A DNA stretch of 34,493 bases, taken from positions 1 through 34,493 of the forward strand of contig JACQFF010000163.1 in NCBI GenBank assembly GCA_016200205.1. The letters run 5' to 3'. The notes beneath the pieces are model-generated. The model searched no databases, was not told where the DNA came from, and was given only the letters and a program-made list of their open reading frames with translations. Both the position numbers and the translations under genes were made by a program. Shown here piece by piece: positions 9,301 to 17,366 of the stretch. The stretch is from Planctomycetia bacterium. GTDB taxonomy: Bacteria; Planctomycetota; Planctomycetia; Pirellulales; PALSA-1355. Numbering within the stretch: the stretch's first letter is position 1; each line of letters starts with the position of its first letter.

Positions 9301-9430
9301 AACAATTGGCCGACAAGATCGGCCGAATCTGGCGATTGAAATCGACCGGCGCCGCCGCTGTTGCTGTTCGGGCAAAACAAACGATGAGCGAAACGAGGCC
9401 CACGACACGGATGAGGCTGCGACGACTCAT
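6377..9430 (-). CDS. DUF1549/DUF1553 protein with N-terminal cytochrome c-like domain (PSCyt1/PSD1)
   Basis: Exported multidomain protein of 1017 residues. Seen in order: signal peptide (residues 1-26), a planctomycete cytochrome c-type domain with heme motif CFACH (43-47) in ILSANCFACHGPDAAERQG, a DUF1549 region (about 145-355) containing YWLDLVRFADTNGYHGD and a second CxxCH-type motif CAECHDHKFDP, a central beta-rich lectin/jelly-roll-like stretch (about 400-600), and DUF1553 (about 700-970) with WMTDPDNPLVARVAVNRLW and RSNTPLQALVLLNDP. All are standard for the family. It probably binds heme c in the periplasm. It is the first gene of a likely transcript with DUF1501 and the Gfo/Idh/MocA gene. 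Biochemical function is unproven. Confidence 0.93.
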   Translation of the reverse strand: MSRRSLIRVVGLVSLIVCFARTATAAAPVDFNRQIRPILSANCFACHGPDAAERQGNLRLDTKEGATADLGGYVALSPGKPQYSELVWRIISSDPEEVMPPPDSGKKLTPDQIDLIRRWVFEGAKWQEHWSYSKPARSAVPSASAAQGVANPIDSFVRARLVEVGLSPAPEADRVTLVRRLSFDLTGLPPSPRQVDAFLQDQAPQAYENLVDRLLASPHYGERMAMYWLDLVRFADTNGYHGDNHRDIALYRDYVIQAFNQNKPFDRFTVEQLAGDLLPNATRETRVASGYNHLLMTTREGGAQAKEYLAKYAADRVRNASSLWLGATLGCAECHDHKFDPFLTRDFYSFAAFFADIKEVAVGPQEQVLMPDDVEANRLAQFDQQIAALRKLIETSTPELEAAQVEWEKTVHNELADWKPLKPSGAVAASGASFTIANDGTMLLGGTTAESDIYTIVAPANLPDISALRLEVLPDNSLPGKGSGRAANGNFVLSEIRCTIAPKANPAAATPLVLQEASTDFAQDGLPVSAAIDNNPATGWGVAPQMTKQHVAVFEIQGGPPAAEAVLTFELLQNHGNSHNLGRFRVSATDSPQPVRANQGLPNEVVEILRVANDARTPQQKQALAAHYRSIAPLLAPMRQSLLELEQAKADFVKSVPTTLVSMSTQPRTMRILPRGNWLSDSGEVVAPAVPAFLPPLAVKDRPATRLDLARWMTDPDNPLVARVAVNRLWKLAFGQGIVKTLDDFGSQGVAPTHPELLDWLANEFIESGWDVKHMLKLMVMSATYRQSSAAGEPLRQADPYNKWLARQSRFRLDAEMVRDNALAISGLLQLKIGGPSVKPYQPRGYWAHLNFPVREYESDHGENQYRRGLYTYWARTFLHPSLLAFDAPTREECAVERPRSNTPLQALVLLNDPTYVEVARVFARRVLVEGGANAGERLRWAYRQTLSREPNSEELSVLTGLLDKHRAEYAAEQAAARQLISAGEAPVAAELDPAELAAWTSVVRVLLNLHETITRT

Positions 9431-9583
9431 GGATACTGTTCAACCTTCACGCCCCGCAACCAGCCGCGGGGTTGAATTCGGCCTGGCGACGACTCTTGGT
9501 ATTTTTCGACTCTTAGCCGCGGCGCACGGCAGGCGGCCATACAAATCTATGTCCATTTATAGCGTCTGGCGGTTTCGTTCCGC

Positions 9584-9601
9584 AATTCGGCGCCCCGAAT
9601 T
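9584..9601 (-). terminator. Hairpin overlapping the stop codon of the MBL-fold gene
   Basis: AATTCGG (9584-9590) pairs with CCGAATT (9595-9601) around a 4-base loop and overlaps the TAA stop at 9600-9602. No T-run follows in the minus direction, so its use as a terminator is uncertain. Confidence 0.3.
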
Positions 9602-10637
9602 AGTGGGTGCGGTAGGTCCGGGAATGTCCGGTCGAGGGAACCGACATCGTAAATGTCGTGCCCGTCGGGTCGACGGAAAGTTTTAAGAAACTGGCTTTGC
9701 AGGCTTGGGCGGCGTTGGCAATGTATTCGTCCTCGGCATTGGGCGAACCGTCGGTGCGCAGGTTGCGGTGCACCTGGTAGATGGCTTGCACCGAAGGGGT
9801 TTCCTTGAGCGTGGCGAACATCAGCGGGTCGCAGCCCTTGGTCGTGCCGTTGTTGATGACAGCCACCGTGGTCGCAAGCGCGCGGATAAGCAACGGGTTG
9901 TTGCTGGCGTCCATGCCGTGATGGCTCGCCTGATAGACATCCACCTTGCCCACGCGATCCGCCGGACAAACTAGTTCTTTTTCCAGGTTCCAGGTCAGAT
10001 CGCCGGCGTCGAAGAAGCGAAACGGGCCAAACGACAGCAGCGTCACCACGCTGTTGGCGTTATCGGTGGTGTCGATGGGCTTGGGCTTGAAGTCAGCGCA
10101 ACCGGGGTTCGCCGGCTCACCGGGCGGTGGAGCAATGTATCGTTGCCGCGTGCCCAAGCATTGCAGACGTAGTCGGGGTGAATTCTCGCCTGCCAAGGGT
10201 TCCAGCGCAATGAAATCGCCGGGCGAAATCACGGAGCGCTTTCCGGCCTTGCATTCGAGATAGCTTTTGTCGGGCCGATCCACAATGCCCTCGAAGATGC
10301 CGTTGTCGTGCAAGTGCTTGATCGGCAGCATCGTGGCGAGCGTGGCCGCGCCGCCAAAATGATCGGAGTGATAATGCGTGATGATCACGTGATCCAACTG
10401 GCGCAAGCCGGCTTCGCGAGCGGCGGTTTGCACGATCCGGTCCGGATCGCGATGACCGGGGTTGCCCGTGTCGATCAAGACCGACTCGCCCATGGGGGTG
10501 ACGATGAGCGTGGCGGCGCCCCCTTCCACGTCGATCCAATAGATATCAAGCGGCTCGTCGGTTCGTCCGGCTTGAGCCGATTCGACTCCACGGACCAGAA
10601 TGCAAATCGACACCAGGCACAGCGCAAGGGGTTTCAT
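9600..10637 (-). CDS. Secreted metallo-beta-lactamase-fold hydrolase (ComEC C-terminal-like)
   Basis: Predicted exported metal-dependent hydrolase of 345 residues. Seen: signal peptide (residues 1-23, MKPLALCLVSICILV... ending AQA), an MBL fold with LIDTGNPGHRDP (55-65) and the zinc motif HYHSDH (88-93), later a conserved DAGDLTW and SHHGMDASNN which carry the remaining metal ligands. The layout resembles the ComEC/Rec2 C-terminal hydrolase domain family, here stand-alone and secreted. Such proteins may act on nucleic acid or phosphodiesters, but the substrate is not known. I chose the ATG at 10637, not 10694, because the signal peptide begins there and a weak GAGA lies upstream. It is divergent from the redoxin fusion gene. 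Confidence 0.85.
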   Translation of the reverse strand: MKPLALCLVSICILVRGVESAQAGRTDEPLDIYWIDVEGGAATLIVTPMGESVLIDTGNPGHRDPDRIVQTAAREAGLRQLDHVIITHYHSDHFGGAATLATMLPIKHLHDNGIFEGIVDRPDKSYLECKAGKRSVISPGDFIALEPLAGENSPRLRLQCLGTRQRYIAPPPGEPANPGCADFKPKPIDTTDNANSVVTLLSFGPFRFFDAGDLTWNLEKELVCPADRVGKVDVYQASHHGMDASNNPLLIRALATTVAVINNGTTKGCDPLMFATLKETPSVQAIYQVHRNLRTDGSPNAEDEYIANAAQACKASFLKLSVDPTGTTFTMSVPSTGHSRTYRTH

Positions 10638-10958
10638 AAGTATCTCGATGGATCGATTGCGGAACGATTCCTGGAAGGTCGATTGCCGTTGCACGCAATT
10701 ATCCGCGCGTTTAGTCTACAACTTTATCCAGAGTCCGCGCGCGAGGCAAACCAGTTGGGGCCTCTTCGAGCGGAATTGGTCCCCGCCAAAAATCTCCCAA
10801 ATAGCCAACCGGGAGCAAATTGGCAGAATTGCGGTCCCAAAGATGGCTTCAATCCCGCGATCAGCAAAAAAAAGTTTTTCTCGTGAATCTCAAGCTGCAT
10901 GCCGCTGGTATTGATTACAGAGAAGTCGACCGCAATGAGTTCCTGGAGAAGTTGAGCA
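10638..10958. other. Divergent intergenic region
   Basis: This 321-base spacer separates the MBL-fold gene (minus) and the redoxin fusion gene (plus). It contains an A-run followed by a T-run near 10864-10880 and a Shine-Dalgarno GGAGAAG at 10945-10951 for the plus gene. I cannot define a promoter pair with confidence. Confidence 0.45.
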
Positions 10959-12815
10959 ATGAAAAATATGTATGGTCTGGCGACGCTGGTCGCCTTGGTG
11001 CTAGCGATGGGCGGCCCCCGGGCATTCGCCCAGGTGGAGGGGCAGGAGAAATCGCCCCTGGGTCAGCGTGTGCAACCTTTCGAACTGCGAGACTTCCGCG
11101 GCAAGACTTACTCGCTCGACGACTTCAAAGACAAGCGGTCGCTAGTCGTGGCGTTTTTGGGAACCGAGTGCCCGTTGGCGTTGCAATATGCGCCGCGGCT
11201 GGTGCAATTGTCCGAGCGGTTCGCCGAGCGGGGCGTGGCGTTCATCGGCATCAATTCGAACCAGCAGGATTCGATTACCGAATTGGCTGGATACGCCAAA
11301 ATCCACGAAATCAAGTTCCCGCTGCTCAAGGACGTCGGCAACGTGGTGGCCGATCGGATGGGGGCCGTGCGAACGCCCGAAGTATTCGTGCTCGATCAAG
11401 ATCGAGTGGTACGCTATTGGGGACGGATCGACGATCAGTACATCGTGGGCCGGCAGCGCAAGCAAGCGACGCGCGAAGATCTGGCCGTCGCCTTGGAAGA
11501 GCTATTGGCCGGCAAAGACGTCAGCCAGCCGGTGACCGACGTGCAAGGTTGCCGCATCGGCCGCGTTCACCGGACGAAAGTCGATGCGCAAATCACTTAT
11601 TCGAAGCACATCGCTCCACTGCTCAACAGCCGCTGTGTCGAGTGTCACCGAGCTGGCGAGATCGCGCCGTTTTCGCTGACCAGTTATGCCGAAGTGGCGG
11701 GCTGGGCCGAAACCATGTTGGAGGTGGTCCAGCAGAATCGCATGCCGCCCTGGCACGCCAGTCCCGAGTATGGCCACTTCAGCAACGACCGTCGCTTGAG
11801 CGACGCCGAAAAACAAATGCTCTCCGCATGGATCGAGGCCGGCGCTCCGCAGGGTGATCCGAAAGATCTGCCAGCGCCGCCGCAATTTGCCGAGGGCTGG
11901 CGATTGCCGCGCATCGATCAGGAAATCTTTATGTCCGAAACTTCATTCGACGTGCCGGCGGAAGGAACGGTCAACTACAAATACTTCGTGGTCGATCCGC
12001 GTTTCACGGAAGACAAATGGGTGCAAGGCGCCGAAGTTCGGCCCGGCAATCGGTCCGTCGTGCACCACATTATCCTCGCGACGCGGGGCGGCTCGCGAAA
12101 GCACGGACGCCGGGAAGGCCGCTTCGAGTCGGAGTTTCTCGCGGCCACCGCGCCGGGCGCTCAACCCATGAATTTGGGTGAGGGCATGGCCAAGCTGGTG
12201 CCGGCCGGATCAAAACTGGTCTTTCAAGTGCATTACACGCCCAACGGCTCGCCGCAAAAAGATCGCAGCAGCGTGGGCCTGATGTTTGTCGACGCCGCCA
12301 AAGTGCGCAAGGAAGTCGCCACGCTGGCGGTCGATACCCACCTGTTGCTCATTCCACCCCAGGTACCCGACTACAAGCTCGAGGCCTGGCACACGTTCCG
12401 CGAAGACACGCTGTTGCTCTCGTTGTTTCCGCACATGCACCTGCGCGGCAAGGCATTCCGCTACGAAGCTCAGTATCCCGACGGCACCAAGGAAGTGTTG
12501 CTCGACGTGCCGCGGTACGATTTCGCCTGGCAGCAAACCTACGAGTTGGCCGAACCCAAGTTGCTGCCCAAGGGTACCAAGATGCGTTGCATCGCCCACT
12601 ACGACAATTCGCCGGAAAACATCGGCAATCCGAACCCCAATGCGCTCGTGCACTGGGGTGAACAGACCTGGGACGAGATGTTGATGGGCTTTTTGGACAT
12701 GACCGTGCCCGACGAAGCCGCCAACGAACCGCCCAAAAAACCCGCCGCCGAAGCGGTCTCGTCCAACCAGGACAGGTCATCCAAGCCCGACGGGAAACTG
12801 CCCGCCGTCAAGTAG
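10959..12815 (+). CDS. Redoxin / cytochrome c / copper monooxygenase-like fusion protein
   Basis: Exported protein of 618 residues with three domains. Seen: signal peptide (1-24); thioredoxin-fold redoxin domain (about 32-190) with a single Cys71 in LGTECPLA, so no CxxC; a heme c motif CVECH (226-230) in a planctomycete-type cytochrome segment, followed by QNRMPPWHA; and a C-terminal domain (about 325-585) like the peptidylglycine/dopamine monooxygenase PHM fold. Its likely copper ligands are the His pair in VVHHII (369-370), HYTP (His425), PHMHLRG (His492, His494) and Met/His in MRCIAHY (542-547). The copper sites follow the known CuA/CuB pattern; copper loading is inferred. The tail (after 590) is charged and low complexity. 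GGAGAAG lies upstream of the ATG. Substrate unknown; an oxidative or thiol-related periplasmic role is likely. Confidence 0.85.
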   Translation: MKNMYGLATLVALVLAMGGPRAFAQVEGQEKSPLGQRVQPFELRDFRGKTYSLDDFKDKRSLVVAFLGTECPLALQYAPRLVQLSERFAERGVAFIGINSNQQDSITELAGYAKIHEIKFPLLKDVGNVVADRMGAVRTPEVFVLDQDRVVRYWGRIDDQYIVGRQRKQATREDLAVALEELLAGKDVSQPVTDVQGCRIGRVHRTKVDAQITYSKHIAPLLNSRCVECHRAGEIAPFSLTSYAEVAGWAETMLEVVQQNRMPPWHASPEYGHFSNDRRLSDAEKQMLSAWIEAGAPQGDPKDLPAPPQFAEGWRLPRIDQEIFMSETSFDVPAEGTVNYKYFVVDPRFTEDKWVQGAEVRPGNRSVVHHIILATRGGSRKHGRREGRFESEFLAATAPGAQPMNLGEGMAKLVPAGSKLVFQVHYTPNGSPQKDRSSVGLMFVDAAKVRKEVATLAVDTHLLLIPPQVPDYKLEAWHTFREDTLLLSLFPHMHLRGKAFRYEAQYPDGTKEVLLDVPRYDFAWQQTYELAEPKLLPKGTKMRCIAHYDNSPENIGNPNPNALVHWGEQTWDEMLMGFLDMTVPDEAANEPPKKPAAEAVSSNQDRSSKPDGKLPAVK

Positions 12816-12952
12816 CGCGTGATAAGGACGCGCGGGCCGACGCGCGGCGCGCGGGCCGTTCACGACGCTAGCGCAAATCTTCGGGACATTTCAAGCTCGG
12901 CTCCGAATCGCCTCGCGCGTAGAATGGAGTGAACTCTCGAAAGGATGCACCA

Positions 12953-14302
12953 ATGCAGATTTTCGCGCTGCTGGCGACGTCCGATGCTGCATTCAATCTG
13001 TTGGCCGCGCGCTGGCAAATGGGGATCACGCTGGGCGCGCATATTATTTTGGCCGTGTTTGGCGTCGCCATGCCGGTGCTTTTGCTGGCGGCCGAATGGC
13101 GCTATCTCACGACCGGCGACCCTGTTTGGAGGGCACTCGCCTACCGCTGGTCGAAGGTGTTCGCGGTGCTGTTCGCGGTGGGGGCCGTTTCCGGCACGGT
13201 CCTTTCGTTCGAACTCGGCCTGCTGTGGCCCGAGTTCATGGCCCGCTATGGGCCGGTGATTGCATTTCCATTCGCGATGGAAGGGTTCGCGTTCTTTCTC
13301 GAAGCGATCTTTGTCGGCATTTACCTCTATGGCTGGAACCGATTGCCCCCCTGGACGCACTGGTGGTGCGGAGTTCCGATCGCCACCAGTGGGGTCGCCT
13401 CGGCCTGGTTCGTGGTCACCGTAAACGCCTGGATGAATTCGCCCCAAGGCGTGCGGTTCGAGAACGGACGAGTCGTGGACATCGACCCGCTCGCCGCGCT
13501 GGTGAATCCCTGCACTGGGCCGCAAACCGCGCACATGATTGTGGGCGCCTATATGGTCGCCGGTTTCCTGGTGGGCTCGTATTATGCCGGGGCGTTGCTG
13601 CGCAATCCAATTTCGATCTACAGTCACCGGGCGATGACGCTTGGTCTGCTATTGGGCACGGTCATGACCCCCATGCAGTTCGTGGTTGGTGATTGGATGG
13701 CACGGCGAGTCGCCCAAGTGCAACCGGTCAAACTGGCCGCGATGGAGGGCCAGTTCCAGTCGCAGGCTGGGGCGCCGCTGCGGATCGGCGGCTTTCCCGA
13801 TGAGAAGTCGCGCAGAACCGGTTATGGCCTTGAAATTCCAGGCATGCTGTCCTGGCTGGCCTACGGAGACCGCAATGCGCTGGTGAACGGCCTCGACAGC
13901 TTCCCGCGCGAAAACACGCCGCCGGTGGCCGTCGTACACATCGCGTTTCAGGTAATGGTCGCCATCGGCACTCTGTTGCTGTTGCTCTCGCTGTACGTGT
14001 TTATCGTCGGTCTGGCGCGGCGGAAAATCCCGGACGGACCGATTTTTTTGCGGCTGCTCGCGGTGGCCGGGCCGCTGGCTCTCGTCGCTTTGGAAGCCGG
14101 CTGGGTTGTCACCGAAGTGGGGCGTCAACCGTGGATCGTGCAGGGCGTCACGCGTACGCACGACATGGTCACCGCCGCGCCTTACGTCGGTTGGATGCTC
14201 GTGGTGACGGTCGGCATTTACACCGTGATCGTGTTTGGCACGATTGCCGTGTTGCGCCAGTTGGCGCGTTTACCCATGCCGGAGGAAACGCGTGCAGCCT
14301 GA
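12953..14302 (+). CDS. cydA: Cytochrome bd-type quinol oxidase subunit I (CIO-like)
   Basis: Membrane subunit of a bd-type oxidase that reduces O2 to water with quinol, 449 residues. Seen: RWQMGITLGAHIILAVFG with His30, the equivalent of the high-spin heme b595 ligand; FAMEGFAFFLEAIFVGIYLYGW (read as two pieces around Glu110 and Glu117), typical of this subunit; HMIVGAY with His194, equivalent to a low-spin b558 ligand; KLAAMEGQ in the Q-loop; and GWVVTEVGRQPW, the family signature. The Q-loop is short and the sequence is closest in style to cyanide-insensitive (CioA) oxidases. About nine membrane helices. The ATG at 12953 has AAGGA 7 bases upstream; the GTG at 12929 is less likely. cydB overlaps the end. 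Cyanide insensitivity is inferred only. Confidence 0.94.
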   Translation: MQIFALLATSDAAFNLLAARWQMGITLGAHIILAVFGVAMPVLLLAAEWRYLTTGDPVWRALAYRWSKVFAVLFAVGAVSGTVLSFELGLLWPEFMARYGPVIAFPFAMEGFAFFLEAIFVGIYLYGWNRLPPWTHWWCGVPIATSGVASAWFVVTVNAWMNSPQGVRFENGRVVDIDPLAALVNPCTGPQTAHMIVGAYMVAGFLVGSYYAGALLRNPISIYSHRAMTLGLLLGTVMTPMQFVVGDWMARRVAQVQPVKLAAMEGQFQSQAGAPLRIGGFPDEKSRRTGYGLEIPGMLSWLAYGDRNALVNGLDSFPRENTPPVAVVHIAFQVMVAIGTLLLLLSLYVFIVGLARRKIPDGPIFLRLLAVAGPLALVALEAGWVVTEVGRQPWIVQGVTRTHDMVTAAPYVGWMLVVTVGIYTVIVFGTIAVLRQLARLPMPEETRAA

Positions 14303-15317
14303 AATGATCCTTCTCGTGGTGGTGTTTGGTGCCCTGACCCTCTATTCGCTGCTGGGCGGAGCCGATTTCGGGGCCGGCGTGTGGGAGGTCAATGCCGCGG
14401 TGCGTTCTTCGGATCGCGAGCGCGCAATGCTGTATGCCGCCATCGGACCTGTCTGGGAAGCCAATCACGTGTGGTTGATTCTCGTCCTCGTGGCGATGTT
14501 TGGCGCGTTCCCAGTCGCGTTCGCGGGTGTTTGCCGGGCGCTCTGGCTGCCGCTGCTTTTGGCGCTGGCGGGAATTGTTTTCCGTGGCGTCGGGTTCGCA
14601 TTCCGCTCTTACACGGCGGGCGCCGTGCGTCAGCAGGTGGCCTGGGACGCGTTGTTCGCGATGGGATCGACCGCGGCGCCGTTTTTTCTCGGCGCGAGCG
14701 TCGGCGCCTTGGCATCGGGCAAGTTGGCTATCAGAAGTGACGGCGGCTTCGAAGGAAATTATCTCACCGGTTGGATGGCGTCGTTGGCCCTGTTTACAGG
14801 ATTCCTTGTGGTCGGGATGTGCGCTTATCTTTCATCCGTGTATCTGGCCCGCGAGGCGAGCTTGCGCCGCGATCGAGAATTGGTGCTGCTGTGGCGGCGT
14901 CGAGCCTTGGCGACCGGCGCGTTGATGGGCGTTTTGGCCTTGGCCGGTGTCGTGCTCGTGGCGACCGGCGCCCCGCTGCTGTGGCAAGGTTTTCGCCTGC
15001 GCTCGTGGCCGCTGGTCGGCGGCTCGATCGTTGCAGGTTTTTCATCGCTCTATTCGCTCGCCGTCGAGCGCTATCGCACCGCCGTCGTTGGTGCCGCGCT
15101 CGCCGTTTCGACGGTGATCTGGGGTTGGGGGATCGCGCAGTTTCCCCTGATCGTGCCGCCGACGATCACCGTGGACAACGCCAAAGCCCCGGCGAACATC
15201 CTGTGGCTGATCGTCGCCACGGTCGGCATCGGGGCTCTGCTGCTCTTTCCGGCGCTAGGTTACTTGTTCTACCTGTTCAAGACCGGCCGATCCAAAGTTG
15301 CGACTTCGGATCGCTGA
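14292..15317 (+). CDS. cydB: Cytochrome bd-type quinol oxidase subunit II
   Basis: Second membrane subunit of the oxidase, 341 residues, normal length. Seen: LTLYSLLGGADFGAGVWEV near the N-terminus (the family opening is LYxxLxGxDxGxG), WEANHVWLILVLVAMFGAFP, and FRGVGFAFR; around eight hydrophobic helices follow. I chose the GTG at 14292 because GGAGG (14281-14285) stands 6 bases before it; the ATG at 14304 would be 18 bases from that site. The GTG start makes it overlap cydA by 11 bases, so the pair is translationally coupled. The gene ends 19 bases from the convergent ABC permease. No cydX-like small gene or cydDC genes are visible nearby. Confidence 0.93.
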   Translation: MQPEMILLVVVFGALTLYSLLGGADFGAGVWEVNAAVRSSDRERAMLYAAIGPVWEANHVWLILVLVAMFGAFPVAFAGVCRALWLPLLLALAGIVFRGVGFAFRSYTAGAVRQQVAWDALFAMGSTAAPFFLGASVGALASGKLAIRSDGGFEGNYLTGWMASLALFTGFLVVGMCAYLSSVYLAREASLRRDRELVLLWRRRALATGALMGVLALAGVVLVATGAPLLWQGFRLRSWPLVGGSIVAGFSSLYSLAVERYRTAVVGAALAVSTVIWGWGIAQFPLIVPPTITVDNAKAPANILWLIVATVGIGALLLFPALGYLFYLFKTGRSKVATSDR

Positions 15318-15336
15318 TCGCGGGCACCGGCGTCAA

Positions 15337-16410
15337 TCAAATCCAGCGGAACCAGCGCAAGGCGAGAAAGAACGTGACCACGGCCCAAGCTGTCAGCAGG
15401 CCGACTTGCGGAAGTTGCGAAGCCAGACTGGCTCCTTCTTGCATGACCGCTCGCAGTGCGTCGATCAACGCGGTCAGCGGCAAGACTTTGATCGCCGGTT
15501 GCACGACCTCGGGAAAGCGATCGGAAGAAAAGAAAATGCCCGACAGCAGCCACATCGGCAGCATCACGAGATTCATCAAGCCCGATACGGCCTCCAAGGT
15601 TCGCGCGCGGCTGGCCACCAGCAATCCCAGGCCGGCGAAAGTGACCGCGCCGAGCAAGATCAGAAACAGCACCGCCAGGATACTGCCGTAGATCATCACT
15701 CCGAACACAAAGCGGGCGAACACCAAGAGCACGATTACCTCGGGCACCATGAACAGCAAGCGGCTGATCATGACGCCGGTCAGAAAATCGCTCTTGCGCA
15801 TCGGAGTGGCCAAAAACCGCTTGAGCAGCTTGCGGATCCGCATATCCACCGTCACGAACCCAACACCCCACAGCCCGCCGCCCATCAAGCTCATGCCCAA
15901 CAGGCCGGGGATGAGAAAGTCGATGTACCGACCACCCGGCTCGTTGAACTCGTGATCGGTCGCCTGGGCCACATCTTTGCGGCCGTCGGCCCGCTCGAGC
16001 GCATCGTCGACGGCATTACGCGCCAGCATGCTTTCAGGGCGCGAGGGGTCGAAAAAATAGTCGTAGTGTGGAGTGGACCCCGTCGACGCGGCCACCGTCA
16101 GATCGGCCTTGCCGGTGCGCAGCCGCAGTTTTGCTTCGTCCGCCGAAAAGACCCCGGCCACGAATTTACTTTGCGCAGACAGTGCTCCAACCACGGCTTC
16201 GGCCTGCCCACCGGCCTCGACATCCACCGTGATTCGTTCGACCGGTTTGTTGCGAAACGCGACTCCCAAGCCCACCACGAGCAGAATCGGAAAACCGTAG
16301 ACCCAAAACAGGGCCTCCGGCTCGCGATAGAACTCGCGCACCCGAGCCATGATGATCTGGCCCAGCGGCCAATACCGCGCGGTGCTGGTTTCTTTCAGCG
16401 TGGTCTTCAT
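15337..16410 (-). CDS. ABC-2 type exporter permease
   Basis: Integral membrane component of an ABC exporter, 357 residues. Seen: an N-terminal helix (about 30-50), a long extracytoplasmic loop (about 55-175), then five hydrophobic segments from about 175 to the end, including FLIPGLLGMSLMGGGLWGVG and the MRIRKLLKRFLATPMRKSDF coupling region typical of ABC2_membrane_3 proteins. The start ATG at 16410 overlaps the stop of the ATPase gene (ATGA), so both are made together. Similar two-gene systems export drugs, lipids or antibiotics, or act in resistance. The substrate is not known. The frame can be extended upstream to 16932, but that would run through the ATPase gene. Confidence 0.9.
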   Translation of the reverse strand: MKTTLKETSTARYWPLGQIIMARVREFYREPEALFWVYGFPILLVVGLGVAFRNKPVERITVDVEAGGQAEAVVGALSAQSKFVAGVFSADEAKLRLRTGKADLTVAASTGSTPHYDYFFDPSRPESMLARNAVDDALERADGRKDVAQATDHEFNEPGGRYIDFLIPGLLGMSLMGGGLWGVGFVTVDMRIRKLLKRFLATPMRKSDFLTGVMISRLLFMVPEVIVLLVFARFVFGVMIYGSILAVLFLILLGAVTFAGLGLLVASRARTLEAVSGLMNLVMLPMWLLSGIFFSSDRFPEVVQPAIKVLPLTALIDALRAVMQEGASLASQLPQVGLLTAWAVVTFFLALRWFRWI

Positions 16411-17366
16411 CGCTCCGCTCGCTCGGTGTCGTTCAGATGGCGGCCGGCCAATTTGACGAACACGTCTTCGAGGCTGGCGTGCCGCGTGGTCAGGCTCGTC
16501 AAAGGACATTTCAAGTGATCCAATCGCTCCAAGAGCGCGGGCAGGACGATGTGTGGCTCGCTGACCGAAAGGCTGAGATGACTGTTCTCTTCGCGCACGG
16601 CGCTGGCGGCCGGCAAATCGGCCAGCAGATCGCGCTTGACGACCTGCTGTTGGCAGTCGCCGTCGAGAGTGAACTCGATAATGTGTTCGCCGCCCAGACT
16701 GGCGATCAGGTCGCGGGGCGAACCCAAGGCGATCACCTTCCCCTGGTCGACGATGGCCACGCGATCGCAGAGCCGTTCCGCTTCGTCCATATAATGCGTG
16801 GTCAGCAGCACGGTGCGGCCGGCGGCGCGGATTTCGCGGATGATTTCCCACAGTTGCCTGCGCGATTGCGGATCCAACCCGGTAGTCGGCTCGTCGAGGA
16901 ACAGCAGCTCCGGATCGCCGACCAGGGCACACGCCACCGCCAGCCGCTGCTTTTGACCGCCCGAGAGCTTGCCGACCCAGGAGCCGGCCTTCTCTTCGAG
17001 CGAAACCTTTTCGAGCACCGTCTCGGGCGCGAGGCCCCGGCGATAGAAACTACGGAACAGGGTGAGGGTCTCCAGCACGGAAAGTTTTTCCGCCAGCCGC
17101 GTTTCTTGCAGCGAAATGCCGATCCGCTGCCGTATCTCGTTATCGGCCTGGCCCCACTCGAGCCCGAGCACTTCGACGTCGCCGGAAGTCGGGGCCAGCA
17201 GCCCCTCGAGGATCTCGATGGTGGTTGTCTTACCCGCCCCATTGGGGCCGAGCAGACCAAAACACTCGCCGCGCTGCACGTCCAGGTTCAGCCCCCGCAC
17301 GGCATCGACCGGCGACCGCCCTTCGTATCGCTTGACCAGGTTAATACAGCGGATGGCCAGCGACAT
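16407..17366 (-). CDS. ABC transporter ATP-binding protein
   Basis: Cytoplasmic ATPase of an ABC exporter, 319 residues. Seen: Walker A GPNGAGKTT (40-48), Q-loop in GISLQETRL, signature LSGGQKQR (134-141), Walker B LLFLDEPTTGLD (154-165), and the H-loop in LLTTHYMDEAERL. A C-terminal extension of about 100 residues follows, as in DrrA/CcmA-type exporters. It drives the permease encoded directly downstream with a 4-base overlap. Not a CydDC component, in spite of being close to cydAB: those are fused half-transporters. Substrate unknown. Confidence 0.93.
   Translation of the reverse strand: MSLAIRCINLVKRYEGRSPVDAVRGLNLDVQRGECFGLLGPNGAGKTTTIEILEGLLAPTSGDVEVLGLEWGQADNEIRQRIGISLQETRLAEKLSVLETLTLFRSFYRRGLAPETVLEKVSLEEKAGSWVGKLSGGQKQRLAVACALVGDPELLFLDEPTTGLDPQSRRQLWEIIREIRAAGRTVLLTTHYMDEAERLCDRVAIVDQGKVIALGSPRDLIASLGGEHIIEFTLDGDCQQQVVKRDLLADLPAASAVREENSHLSLSVSEPHIVLPALLERLDHLKCPLTSLTTRHASLEDVFVKLAGRHLNDTERAER

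Noticed and set aside
10820-11857. Alternative plus-strand frame of 345 codons over the redoxin domain
   Set aside because: Lies in another frame of the redoxin fusion gene and is Arg-rich with no motif.
12816-12880. GC-rich repeated GCGCGGGCC tract after the redoxin fusion gene
   Set aside because: It can form several weak stems but no single convincing hairpin and has no T-run; not called a terminator.
15298-16518. Open frame of 406 codons on the plus strand
   Set aside because: Covers the ABC permease on the other strand; extremely Gln/His-rich without hydrophobic segments, so it is a reverse-complement shadow of membrane helices.
16407-17366. ABC ATPase as part of CydDC for the nearby cydAB
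   Set aside because: CydC and CydD are fused membrane-ATPase proteins; this is a separate ATPase paired with an ABC-2 permease and convergent to cydAB.
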